DNA of 64,000 nucleotides, taken from the NCBI GenBank assembly GCA_028571685.1, contig CM053166.1, positions 64,318,111-64,382,110 on the forward strand, in the 5' to 3' direction. Both the position numbers and the translations under genes were made by a program. Each line of letters starts with the position of its first letter. Positions within the stretch are counted from its first letter, which is position 1. The stretch is from Heterohyrax brucei. Its lineage: Eukaryota > Chordata > Mammalia > Hyracoidea > Procaviidae. Shown here one piece after another: positions 1 to 10,984 of this stretch. The notes under the pieces are model-generated. The model was not told where the DNA came from and made no database searches. It worked only from the letters and a program-made list of their open reading frames with translations.

Positions 1-869
1 TCAGAAACACCAAGGAGTTGCCAGAACTAACTTGGCCATTAACAGCACTTTACACAAGTTGACCCAGCTGGTGTAAGCAGCAAGGTGTTCAGGGCACATT
101 TTCCACACCAGAAGAGACCAAACAGCAGAGAGTCATCTCAAACTCCCAGAATCAGTTAGAAACAGCATTTGTTTGGCAAAAAATAAATGCAGGCATCTGA
201 CCTTCCAAGCAGATCAGGAAAAAAAAATGAGTTGGATCCCACTCGACGGCACTTGGCTGGCTAGCTTTACAAAGGAAAGGATCTGTCTTCCATTTGCCTA
301 CACTTTCCTGCTCTGCTGTGGGTCCCAGTCTGGCTTTAGTAACTGCTGTCCTCCCTGAGACAGAAGTAGGACCTGTCATGTGCCCTGAGCTGTTCTTCCA
401 GAGATGAAAAAAATTACAAACAGGAAAAAATAATCTGCCAGTTCCCTAAGCAGGAAGCTCAGTGTAAGCGTAACTCCTTTGCCTAGGCACAGTCATAAAG
501 GGTCCAAGGACTTTGAATGCCTTTCACCCCTGCATAGAACTGTGTGGGCCATTTCAACAGCATAAGTCCTCATTAGCACCATAAAACATGATATATACCT
601 AAAGCCTGTTTTCATCTATATCTGCTGTAGAGGGAAGTGGCAGATTTGCAACTTTTGATACCACTGTAATTATTAGGCAGGATCTACACATCAGGGGCCT
701 GAGGACTGGAGACTCCAGCCACTCTACTGAGCCACCCTCAGCATATGTTCAAAAATAAGTGGTTGCTCTCATTCCTTACAGCCAACAGAATTGTGTGTCC
801 ATAGTCCAGATGCAAAATCCACTTACCTACATCCTGTAGTGAATAAGGATGCATCTTCCACTCAGACAC
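1..869. other. Unique sequence, no gene recognised
   Basis: No repeat family, splice-flanked exon or sustained coding frame was recognised here apart from the short SINE-tail fragment at 227-261. The short open frames are under 80 codons, overlap on both strands and have no protein-like features. The right edge, where L1-like 5' UTR sequence begins, is approximate. Confidence 0.5.
227..261 (+). repeat. SINE/RTE 3'-tail micro-fragment
   Basis: The segment reads atgagttggatccc followed by actcgacggcacttggct. This is the same 3'-terminal core found at 23497, 26872 and 36735. Only the last ~35 bp of the source element is present. No clear target-site duplication is visible, so I cannot tell whether this is an independent insertion or the remnant of a longer copy. 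Confidence 0.6.
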
Positions 870-1346
870 TCAGGAGCAGCATTCAACCTCCTGCCTTGAT
901 CAGCACATGACCCCCTACTGCAGTCAGATACCTGGACCTACTCCAATCACCCCTGCCCATCTAGGACTGTAAGTGAGAACCTGCATCACACACTCAGTGG
1001 CTGACAATCTGTACATCTAAGTTGAATCCACAAGAAAATAAATGGATTCCTGGGCTCACATGTCTAGTAACAACTCTAGCCACCTGCAAACAGGACTTGA
1101 GAGCTTCAAAAATGCTAATAACAAACTAGCTCACACAACCAGCCTATGTGGACATATCAAAACAAAACAAACCAAGAAGCTAGGACACAATAAGCAAAAT
1201 GAAAATAAATATAATAACTTACTGATGGCCCAGAGACAACAGTCAGCATCAAATAACATAAAGGGGAAGATCATGAAGGCTTCAATATGTGACCAAAAGA
1301 TTCAAAAACGCTTTCAGAGAAAGAGAAATTCTTAAAATTACCAGAG

Positions 1347-1685
1347 GTGCAATTCAAAAGACTAATATACAAAACTCTTCAACAAATCAGGAAGGAGATC
1401 AGGAAAAACACAGAGCAAGCCAAAGAACACACAGACAAAGCAACAGAGGAACTTGAGAAGGTTATAAAACAGCATAATGACAAATGTAGCAGGTTGCAAA
1501 AATCTATAGAGAGAAAACTAATAGAAATTGAAAAGATTAACAATAAAATTTCAGAATTATACAACTCAATAGAAAGTCATAGAAGCAGAATCGAAACAAA
1601 GAAAGTCAGAATTAGCACTACTGAAGATAAAGCACTTGACAAAAATTTATTTGAGGAAAAATCAGAAACAAAATTTTTAAATTAA
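1347..1685 (+). pseudogene. L1 ORF1p coiled-coil fragment
   Basis: A 112-codon open stretch is rich in Lys, Glu, Gln, Asn and Ile in heptad-like spacing (for example KIEKINNKISELYNSIES). This is typical of the L1 ORF1 protein trimerisation coiled coil, which lies before the RNA-binding domains in this family. The frame ends in a stop just before a SINE-tail insertion. Homologous but diverged stretches are at 2957-3310, 10289-10582 and 50288-50560. It is a decayed transposon gene, not a host gene. Confidence 0.75.
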
Positions 1686-1689
1686 AAAA

Positions 1690-1750
1690 CCCTAGGTCAC
1701 TATCAGTCAGAATCAACTCAATGGTAGTAAGTTTGGTTTTTTATTTAAGT
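1690..1750 (+). repeat. AfroSINE 3'-end fragment
   Basis: The phrase gtcagaatcaactcaatggt followed by agtaagtttggttttttat matches the SINE 3' end seen complete at 28762-28978 (a core like gtcggaatcgactcgacggc, then ggtttggtttt). It interrupts L1 ORF1 sequence, which resumes near 1790. Only about 60 bp is present, so this is another strongly 5'-truncated copy. Confidence 0.6.
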
Positions 1751-2836
1751 AATACAGGGTTTAGGTTTTCTTGGTAGCAGTTATGTACAACTCTTCCTAA
1801 AGGAATAACTTATAAGTGATTGGAGTAACAGAACAGGAGGGAAGATAACAGAGAATACAGAAATAATTGCTGAATATTTGTTGGCAGAAAACTTCCTTAA
1901 TATAGTGAAAGATGAGAAGATATCTATCCAAGAAGCTTATCAAATCCCACACAAGATAGATCCCAAAAGAAAGTCACCAAGACTTATTATAATTAAACTT
2001 ATCAAAACGAAAGATAAACAGACAACTTTATGAGGCATGGTCAAGATGGCAGAGAACACAGACACTTCCCATGACCCCTTCTAGCAACAAAGACCCAAAA
2101 GAACAAATGAAGCCAGGACATATTATATCCTAGGAGCTGGGACCATCAAAAGGAAAGTTGAGAAACCGGACTGAGCAACAGGGAAGGGAGAATAGTGCCA
2201 AAAGTACAGAGGATTCCATGGACCTGAAATGGCCACAGGCACCGTATGGTGAGCCAAACATGGAGGCTGGTGGCAAGCTATTCAGCAGGACTAATTGTTT
2301 GGAGAGTCCACTAGTGTCTCCAGTACAGGTGAGAGGCAGCATGAGATTGTAGAAACCTAAGTCTTTGTGTGTAACCTGCCATGAGTGGATCCAAATTTTT
2401 TGTACAAGATGGGCCTGTTCCCAGTGCTTCCTCCACTCTTCTGTGCACTGTACCCAGTGCTAGAGCCTGATGCCATTAACTGAGCTCCTTAAGACCGCCT
2501 GAGACATTCTTCATGACTTAGAAGGAGAACAATTTAACAAACTCAAGGAAAGGGCAAGGGGGAATCCTCCTGACTCTTGTAAGCCATAAAATCTGGGAAG
2601 AAACTGTTCCTTCACCTAGATTTGAACATACATCACCCTCACAAATGGCTGTTAGTCCCCTGCCTTTCTCAGCAGCTGCAGCCAGACACCTGTGTCTGCA
2701 TCAATCACCCCTGCCCATCTAGGACAGTAGGTGAAAATCTGCACCACACACTTGGTGACTGACTACCTATATTCCTCACCTGAATCCATATAAGAAAAAT
2801 AAACTGTACATTTTAAAACAAGAAGCTAAAACACAA

Positions 2837-2876
2837 TGCCAAGCCAAGTGCCACCGAGTCAGATGCGACCCAGTAG
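2837..2876 (-). repeat. SINE/RTE 3'-tail micro-fragment (antisense)
   Basis: The sequence tgccaagccaagtgccaccg followed by agtcagatgcgacc is the reverse complement of the tail core gactcgacggcacttggct. It sits inside L1 5' UTR/ORF1-leader sequence that can be aligned with 1170-1220 on both sides. It is about 40 bp long. Flanking duplication is weak (cacaa/caaac), so its origin by insertion is inferred from the interrupted L1 alignment. Confidence 0.65.
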
Positions 2877-2956
2877 GCAAACATAAAATAAATAAATGCA
2901 ATTTAATAACAGCTCAGAAATAGCAGTCCATATCAAAGCACTTAAAGTGATGGATC

Positions 2957-3800
2957 ATGATCTCTTCAGGAAGCTCTCCAAAAATCAAATTTTCCAAAGG
3001 AAAAAAATTCCCTAGAGTTGCTAGACATGAAATACAAAAGATTAATATTTGGAATTTTTCAAGATATGAGAAGGAGATGAGGCAAAATGCAGCAGAGCAT
3101 AATGACAAATTGAACAAGCTGCAAGAAAGTATTCAGTGGCAAGAATTAGAAATTCAGAAAATTGATAATAAGATTACAGACTTAAACAACTCAATAGAAA
3201 GTCAGAGGCAATGGAATGCCAAATTAGTGAGACTTAAGATAAAGCAAATAACATCAAAATACTTGAAGGAAAATCAGATAAAAGAATTTAAGAAAATCAA
3301 GAAACAGTAAGAATTAAATGGGACCCTATGAAGAGGAATAGTCTACAAGTGATTGGAGTACTAGAATAGGGAGGGATAACTGATAATACAGAGAGAATTT
3401 TCAAAGATTTGCTGACAGAGAACGTCCCTAATGGCATGAAAGATGAGAAGATACCTACCCAAGATGTTCAGTGAAATCCACACAAGGTAGATCCCAAAAG
3501 AAAGACACCAAGCCATATTAAAATCAAACATCCCAAAACTAAAGATAGGGAGACATTTTTAAAAGTGACTAGGGATAAACAAAAAATAACCTACAAAGGA
3601 AAATATATAAGATTAATCTCAGACTACTCAGCAGAAACCATACTGCCAAAATGACAATGGAATGAGATACAAACCCTTGAAGGAAAACAATTGCCAACTG
3701 AGAATTATATATCCAGCAAAACTCTCTATCACATTTGCTGGCAAAATTATGACATCTCAAGATAAACAGAAATTTAGAAAATTTGAAAAGCCAAACCAAA
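2957..3800 (+). pseudogene. L1 ORF1 pseudogene
   Basis: An open stretch of about 117 codons (2957-3310) shows the Lys/Glu/Asn-rich coiled coil. The downstream part, to about 3800, aligns with the ORF1 C-terminal region of the copy at 50654-51079: residues after a segment like VPRKKTPRHI, then the text cagcagaaaccatactgcc. Stops and frameshifts are frequent, so it cannot make a functional RNA-binding protein. ORF2 of the same element follows near 4300. Confidence 0.7.
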
Positions 3801-4477
3801 ATCACAAGAAATACTAAATTGAGTCCTTTTGTAAAAAGCCAGTAATATCAGATTACAATCCAAGACTAGAAAACAGAAGAGAATAACTGGACATAAATTC
3901 AAATAGGGGAATCACAAAAATAAATCATAGGCCAAACACTGAAAATAGAGAAACACAGATGTCATTATTTAAATATTATAACAAAAAAGAGGGACCTGCT
4001 CAAAATGCAGCCACAGATCTGTCATATGGATAGGAAGTCAAGGTGGCATAAAGAACTTAAAGTCTGGTTTAAATTTAGAAAAGTAGGGGTAAATATTAAG
4101 GTAACCAAAGGAAATTATCAATCCTGTGCAACAAAATTAAACAGAAAAACATGAAGTCTCAGAAAATACTAAACATTGAAAAAGATGAAAAGAAAACACA
4201 TAAAGAAAAGATCCAGTGCAGAAAATTAAAAGGAACAAGGGAATTGTCTAAAACACACACACACAAAAAGACATCAAAATTACAACATTAAGAGCATAGC
4301 TATCAATAATCATGCTGAATGTAAATGGACTAAATGTACCAATAAAGAGACAAAAAGTGGCAGATTGGATTAAAAAAATGACCCATCTATATACTGGCTA
4401 CAGGAGACACACTTTAGACTGTTAGATACAAACTAACTCAAAGGATGGAAGAAATATATATCAAGCTAGCAACGTTC

Positions 4478-5124
4478 ATCCACCATGGGTAACCCTGTTG
4501 GTATTTAATACCACCAGCATAGCTTCCAGCATCATAGCAACACACAAGCCCCCATAGTACAACAAAGTGTCAGACAAGTGGTGAAAGTAGCAGTCAAGAA
4601 ATCAAAAGATGCATTGCATTGGGAAAATCTGTTGCAAAAGACTTCACAGTGTTGAAAAGTAATGATGTCACCTGGAAGACTAAGATGTGCCTGACCCAAG
4701 CGATGGCATTTTCAGTGGCATCATGTGCATGCCAAAGCTTGATGATGAATAAGGAAGACAGAAGAAGAATTGATGCCTTTGAATTGTGGTGTTGGAGAAG
4801 ACTATTGATTGCACCATGGACTGCCAAAAGAACAAACAGATCTTCTCTGGAAGAAGTACAACCAGAGTGCTCCTTGGAAGCAAAGATGGCAAGACTGTGT
4901 CTTACATACTTTGGACATGATGCCCCTGGAGAAGGACATCAAGCTTGGTAGAGTGGAGGGTCAGCAAAGAGGCAGACTCTCAACAAGATGGATTGACACA
5001 GTGACTGCAACACTGGGCTTGAGCATAAAAATGATTCTGGACATGATGCAAGACCAGGCAGTGTTTTGTTCTGTTGTGCATGGGGTCACTATGAATCAGA
5101 ACTGACTTGATGGCACCTAACAAC
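4478..5124 (+). mobile_element. RTE (BovB-like) LINE, 3' part with inverted 5' piece
   Basis: The last ~550 bp encode the C-terminal part of the RTE reverse-transcriptase protein, with stretches such as WRRLLIAPWTAKRTN and LEEVQPECSLEAKMARL, and end in ggcacctaacaacagc. The first ~95 bp are reverse complementary to the RTE 5' region as seen at 20430-20510. A 10-bp duplication, agcaacgttc (4468-4477) and agcaacattc (5125-5134), flanks the unit inside L1 ORF2. The single mismatch is a CpG-type transition. The element is 5'-truncated and non-functional. Confidence 0.85.
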
Positions 5125-5864
5125 AGCAACATTCCAAAAAAAGCAGGAGCGGCAATATTAATCTCTGATAAAATAGACTTTAGAATAAAATCTACTACAT
5201 TAGATAAGAAAGGATGTTATATAATAATTAAAGGATCAATACTCCAGGAGGACACAACCATATTAAATACCTACACACACAGTAACAGGGCTCCAAAATA
5301 CATACCAAACATTAACTGCTTTGGAAAGAGAAATAGAGAGTTCCAAAATAATAGTACAAGATTTCAACATACCACTTTCAGTACATCTAGAAAAAACTCT
5401 CAATAAAGATATGGAAGATCTAAATGCAACAATCAACCACTCTGACCTTATAGATAAATATGGAACACTTGGCACTTGGCTTGGCCACCCAACAGGAAAT
5501 AAGTATACTTTTTTTCCAATGCACATGGAACATTCTCCAGACGTGACCACATATTAGGCCACAAAGCAATCCTTAACAAAAATTGAAGTATTAAAATATT
5601 ACATAGGATCTTTTCAGATCATAAAGTCAAAAAGCAGAAATCAATGAAAGAGAAGGAAGAGGAAAAAAATGAAACACATAGAAACTCAATAACACCTTGC
5701 TCAAAAACTACTGGTTTATATAAGAAATCAAGGATAGAATAAAGACATTCATAGAATCAAATGAGAATGAAAACACACACTACCAGAACATTTGTAGCAC
5801 AAGAAAAGCAGTGCTCAGAGATCAGTTTATCTCATTAAACGTACACATCCAAAAAAGAAGGGCT

Positions 5865-6334
5865 TGTTTTAGTTATCTACTGCTGCTTTAACAGATGCTG
5901 GCTTTAAAAATAAAAATTTTATTTGTCACAGTCTGGTAAGCTAAAAATCTAAATTCAGGGTGCCAGCTCAAAGGGAAGGCTCTGCCTGTTGGCAGTGGAC
6001 AAAGCTCCTTGTCATCAATTTTCCCCTGGACTAGAAGCTTCTGAGGTGCAGGGACCCTGGTCCTTTCCAGTTGACACGATCAGCTCCTGGCACTGCTTTC
6101 TTTTATGATGGTATGAGTCCCCAAATTTTAGCTTTCCTGCCTTTCTTTTCTAGCCCAAGAAGCCTCCCAAGCCAGAATTTAAATCTGCCCTACCAACTCA
6201 ACTTCAGCTCATCCACGTTCATTACCATCATAGAGGCAAGAAATTCCAACATGGAGGTACATCACACAATACCAGGAATCCTGGCCAGCAAAGTTGCTAC
6301 AGATTTTTGGGGAAACATAATTTAGTCAATGACA
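5865..6334 (-). mobile_element. Solo LTR (ERVL/MaLR-like), antisense
   Basis: A 470-bp unit starts tgttttagttatct and ends tagtcaatgaca, giving the TG...CA termini of a retroviral LTR. A perfect 5-bp duplication gggct (5860-5864 and 6335-6339) flanks it, the length known for ERVL/MaLR-class integrases. Related copies in this window are at 25843-26809, 25970-26536, 29109-29621, 28395-28686, 33963-34287 and 58686-59196. No internal viral genes are present. L1 ORF2 resumes directly after it. Confidence 0.85.
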
Positions 6335-7457
6335 GGGCTCAAGTCAAACCACTAACCCTACAACTCAAACAAATAGAAAGAAGGAGAGCTACAAAATAAG
6401 CACTCAGACACTAAAAGAAAGCAAATAATAAAAATTAGAGCAAAACAAAATGAATGAGAGAATAGAAAAATGATTGAAAGAGTTAACAAGATCAAAAACT
6501 GGTTGTTTGAAAAGATCAATAAAACTAACAAACCACTGGACAAACTGACAAAAGAAAAATAGAAAGGGAACAAATAACCCAAATAAAAAATGAGATGGGT
6601 GATATCACAACAGACCCAACTGAAATTAGAAACATCACAACAGAATATTACGAAGATTTGTACTCTAACAAATTGAGAAGCCTAGAGAAAAGGGACAAAT
6701 TTCCAGAAACACACCACCTACCCAAACTAACAAAAACAGAGGTAGAAAAACTAAATAAACACATAACAAACTAAGAGATTGAAAACATAATTTAAAAGCT
6801 CCCAACCAAAAAAAGGCCTGTCTCTGATGGCTTCATGGAAAATTCTATGAAGCTTTTAGAGAACAGTTAATACCGCTACTACTAAAAGTATTTCAGAGCC
6901 CCAAAAAGGAAGGTATACTCTCAAACTCATTCTATGAAACCACCATAACCCTGAAGAAAAAATTAGGTAAAAACAGCATTAAAAAAGGAAAATTACAGAC
7001 TAATACTCTCATGAACTTAGATGTAAAAAATTTTAACAACATTTTAGTCAATAGAATTCAACAACATATCAAAAAATAATTCACCATGACCAAGTGGAAT
7101 TTATAGAAGGGATGCAAGGATTATTCAACATTAGAAAAACAAACAGTATAATCAACCACATAAAAAAAACAAAAGAGAAGAACCACTTGCTTTTATCAAC
7201 TGATGCAGAAAAGGCATTTGACAAAGTCCAACATGCTTTCATGTTCAAAACTCTCAGCAAAATAGCAATAGAAGGGAAATTCCTCAACATAGTAAAGGGC
7301 ATTTGTACAAAGCCAACAGCCAACCTCATGCTAAATGGAAACAGTCTGAAAGCATTTCCCTTGGGAATGAGAACCAGACAAGGATGCCTATTGCCACCAC
7401 TTTTATTCAACATTGTGCTGGAGTTTCTAGCCAGAGCAATCAGGTAAGATAAAGAAA

Positions 7458-7673
7458 TAGGATATCACCCTGCTGACCTCTGGCTGGAGGAAGGAGAGTG
7501 GGTGGAGAGGAGGGGAAAGGAGACTGTTGGGAGGACGAGACATGTATGGAGCAGAGAGGAGTAGTGTGCTGTCACCAGGAAAGGTGAGCAGTGGAAGTTG
7601 CATATAGGTGGGCATGTAAATTTATACAGGAATGTACGTTTTCACTCAGTCATAATAAAATGAATTTAAAAAA
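7458..7673 (+). mobile_element. 5'-truncated L1 insertion (3' UTR end only)
   Basis: About 200 bp match the last part of the L1 3' UTR found at 40305-40500 and 56530-56730: taggatatcaccctgctgac through cattttcactcagtcataataaa, then an A-rich tail. It splits L1 ORF2, whose text continues on both sides. A short duplication aaagaaa (7451-7457 and 7674-7680) flanks it. The insert's own ggatatc also occurs in the target just downstream, which suggests microhomology at the 5' junction. Confidence 0.8.
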
Positions 7674-7831
7674 AAAGAAAGAAAGGATATCCTAATGGGT
7701 AAGGAAGAAGTAAAAGTATCTCTATTTGTAAATGATGTGACCTTATGCACAGAAAATCCTAAAGAATCCTCAAAAAAAAAATCAAACTAACTGGAACTAA
7801 TAGAAGAGTTCAACAAAGTATCAGGATACAA

Positions 7832-8010
7832 AACAAAAAACAAAAAAAAAACACTAAACCCACTGCCACTGAGTCAGTTCTGACTCATAGTGACCCTAGA
7901 GGTCAAAGTAGAACTACCCCATAGGGTTCCCAAAGAGCGCCTGGCTATTTGAACTGCTGACTTCTGGTTAGCATATGTAGCACTTAACCCACGATGCCAC
8001 CAGGGTTTCC
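7832..8010 (-). repeat. AfroSINE, antisense, in L1 ORF2
   Basis: The order, read antisense, is an A-rich start, aaacccactgccactgagtc, agtagaactaccccatagggtt, tgaactgctgactt, ttagcatatgtagcacttaa and ccaccagggtttcc. This is the reverse complement of the tRNA-derived head (ggaaaccctggtggc) and RTE-like tail of AfroSINE. A duplication rgatacaa flanks it (7824-7831 and 8011-8018, one transition). L1 ORF2 text resumes after it. Confidence 0.9.
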
Positions 8011-8973
8011 AGATACAAGATAAACATACAAAAATTAGTTGAATTCCTTCTGATCAATGAAGAGAACATGAAAAAGAAAGCACAGAATCAATACCATTTA
8101 CCATAGTCCTGAAGAAGATAAAATGCCTAGGAAGAAATATAAGAAGAGTCATGACAGACCTGTGAAAAGATTACAAGACTCTACTGCAAAAAGCCAAAAG
8201 AGTGCAGCTTAAGTGGAGAAACCTACCTTGCTCATGGATAGGAAGAGTCAACATTATGAAAATGTCTACTCTACTCAAAGTGGTCTATAGATACAGTGCA
8301 ATTCCCAATACAAATTCCATGACATTTTTTAATGAGATGGAGAAAAAATCACCAACTTCATATGGAAAGGGAAGAAGTCCTGGGCAAGGAAACCATTACT
8401 GAGGAAGAAAAAGGTGGGAGGCCTCACTCTACCTGACTTTAGAAACTATTACACTGCCACAGTAGTCAAAACAGTCTGGCACTGGTAGAAAAACAGATAC
8501 ATAGACCAATAGAACAGAACTGAGAATCCAGATACAGCATCATCCACCTATGAGCAGCTGATACTGGACAAAGGCCCAAAGTCTATAAACTGGGGAAAAG
8601 ACAGTCTCTTTAACAAAGGGTATTGACACAACTGCATATCTATCTGCAAAAAAGTGCAACAAGACTCATACGTCACAGCACGCACAAAAACTAACTCAAA
8701 ATGGACTGAAGACCTAAATATCAAATCTAAAGCAGTGAAGATCATGGAAGAAGAAATAGAGATAATGCTGGGAACCTTCAAGCAAGACATAAAGGGAATA
8801 CAAAACATTACATACAAACATCAGGACAGAAAATAGATAAGTGAGAACTCCTAAAAAAACAAACACATTCATCCAAAGATTTCAAGAAAAGAATAAAAAG
8901 ACAACCTACAGACTCAGTTAAAAAAAATTGACTATGACAAGTACAGTCAGCACCTAATCTCCATTGTCAACAA

Positions 8974-9002
8974 ACCCAAAAAACTAAACCCAGTTCCTAT
9001 CA
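8974..9002 (-). repeat. 29-bp AfroSINE-tail micro-insertion
   Basis: The insert acccaaaaaactaaaccc, ending cagttcctatca, corresponds to the reverse complement of the extreme SINE 3' end (a tail like gggtttggtttttt). It is flanked by the perfect 7-bp duplication tcaacaa (8967-8973 and 9003-9009). It interrupts L1 ORF2 text that reads ctccataatctacaagacactgc at the equivalent place near 30510-30530. It looks like a complete retrotransposition event of only 29 bp. Confidence 0.65.
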
Positions 9003-9339
9003 TCAACAAGACACTGCAAAACCTCAACAACAAAATACAAGTAATCCAGTCAAAAAATGAGTAAATGGAGGCAGGGCCAAGATGGCACACTAGTCACAGT
9101 TCTCCTCAATTCATTCTAAGAGCAAAGACCCAGAAAAACAATTGAACAGAGCAGAGTGGACAGTCTGGGAGCCCCACAATCAGGCATAGGGTTGTGAGAT
9201 AAGACTGAGTGACAGGAAGGGGGAAACTACCTTTATCAGAGGCAAGAAAACAGTGCACAGAGTCCCACTTCTGCTGGCACAGCAACTGAGAGGCTAACAG
9301 GTATGGATGCCATATTTGTTAACCAAGAGACTGGGACTC

Positions 9340-10240
9340 GGATTGCTGAGCCTGAGAGCCTGGCAGGGGCCAGCTGCCGTGCTGAGTTGCAGTGTCTGAG
9401 TAAAAAGCATCTTTCACTGCAGAGAGGCTGTGCTTAAAACAATCATGTCTAGAGAACCCAGCAGTGACTGGTGGCCAAGGGTACCAGTGCCCTTCTCCTC
9501 TCTCTTCTCTGAGAGTTACATAGATACTGCTGGCTCAGCACAGGAGAGGTGGTTAAAGCAGAATACCACCATAGTCAACTGAGAGTTGAAGTAAGCCACC
9601 TCTGAGGGACCGGCTGGAGCTGTTTCCCATCCAGAGCAACAGTGCCTGGCTGGACAATGCCTCTCCCAGCATAAAAGCTGATTTTAAGACAATCATACCT
9701 AGAGAACATAATGGCAGTTGGCTGCCTAGTGTTGCAGTACCTTTATCCCTCCCTTCTTTGAGCTATGTGACAGCATCAGCAAACACAGCCCTTGTGATAT
9801 TCCATAAGTAGGGCACCATTTTTGTCAGCCAGGAGGCAGAGTCTTACACCTCTGAGGGCCTGGCTGCTATCAGCTGCCACTGGCCAGTGCCTCTCTCAGC
9901 AGAAAAGCAATGTTTAAGATAAGCACATATAGAGAACCTAGCAGTGGCCACTGGCCACGTATGGTGGCACCCTTCTCTCCTGCCATCTCTGAGCTACACC
10001 ATAGTGTCTGTTAGTGTGACTCTGGAGAGTCAGCACAAATCAGTCACCTTCTTTATCATCCAAGAGGTGGGCGTGCCCCATCTGAGGGCCTGGGTGGAGC
10101 CAGCCACCAAGCTGAGCAGCATTGAGGGGCTAGACAGCATCTCTCTCACCAGAGAAGCTGTACATAAGTCAGCTGCACCTAGAGAATGCAGCAGTGGCTG
10201 GTGGCCAAGTCTAGTGGTGCCCTTACTCCGTTTTTAGAGC
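9340..10240 (+). repeat. Tandem monomer-like repeats in L1 5' UTR
   Basis: The phrase ctagagaacc...agcagtg...ctggccaag...ggtgccc recurs at about 9449, 9699, 9929 and 10179, a period of 230-250 bp. Each repeat is followed by a phrase like ctctgagctatgtcatag and another about cctctgagggcctggctgga. This is a tandem array of 3-4 diverged units just upstream of ORF1. In mouse L1, tandem 5' monomers act as promoter units. The same role here is inference. Confidence 0.7.
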
Positions 10241-10288
10241 TATGTCATAGCTTTTATTAGTGCAACACCATATAAGCTGAACAGCTTT

Positions 10289-10984
10289 GTGAAGACACAA
10301 AGACAACAATCAGTATATAACCATTTGAAGAAGCAGACCTCTGCGGCTCCAGAAAATGCCCCAAATAAAAATTCAAAACACTTTCGAGATCAACAAGCCT
10401 TCCTGAAATTATCAGAGGTAGAATACAGAATTATGTATAGAGCCCTTCTAGAGATTAAACAAAGCACAGAAAAGCAAAATGAAAAATTAAGGAAATTGTG
10501 TGAACTACTAAAACATCAACGATTTGAAATTCAGCAGATCAATAACAAAATTACAGAGTTAGACAATTCAATGAAACCCTAAAAGAGCAGGATTGAGGAA
10601 ATAGACTGCAGAATTAGCAAGACTGAAGCTAAAGCAGCTGATACTAGCATTTATGAGGAGAAATCAGACAAAAGAATCAAGAAAAATGAAGAAGCACTAA
10701 GAAGCATGTGGAACTCTATCAAGACAAACAATATATGAGTAACTGGAGTTCCTGAACAGTAAATACAGAGATAATTGTTGAAGAGTTGCTGACAGAAAAC
10801 TTCCACAACATCATGAAAGAGAGAACATAGCTATTCAAGATGTTTATCAAACTCCACAAAAGGTAGACCTCAAAAGAAAGACAACAAGACATATTATAAT
10901 CAAGTTTAACAAAATGGAATATAAGCAGAGGCTTTTAAAGGCAGCTAGGCTTAAGTCAAATCTAACATACAAAGGGAAGCCTTG
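10289..10984 (+). pseudogene. L1 ORF1 pseudogene, 3'-deleted
   Basis: A 97-codon open stretch (10289-10582) aligns with ORF1 of the copy at 50288: MKTQRQQ, SEVEYRIMYRALLEIKQ, then a coiled coil ending ITELDNSM. The frame continues with stops to about 10984 through the region like LTENFHNIMKE and RHIIIKFNK. At about 10985 it joins ORF2 endonuclease text directly, so the last ORF1 part, the spacer and the ORF2 start are deleted. Confidence 0.75.

Larger units (their letters stand above)
870..2031 (+). mobile_element. Old L1 fragment: 5' UTR end and ORF1
   Basis: The region around 940-1020 shares the phrase atcacccctgcccatctagga with the 5' UTR of the next L1 (2700-2720), which places it in the same L1 lineage. 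ORF1-like sequence follows, with a lysine/glutamate-rich coiled-coil stretch of about 110 residues at 1347-1685. Degenerate nucleic-acid-binding-region sequence then runs to about 2030, where the 5' end of another L1 begins. A SINE tail interrupts it near 1690-1750. The left edge is approximate. No matching ORF2 was found that clearly belongs to this copy. Confidence 0.7.

Noticed and set aside
9340-10240. CRISPR-like or satellite array
   Set aside because: The units are long, diverged, few and contiguous with L1 5' UTR and ORF1; they are promoter-like monomers of an L1.
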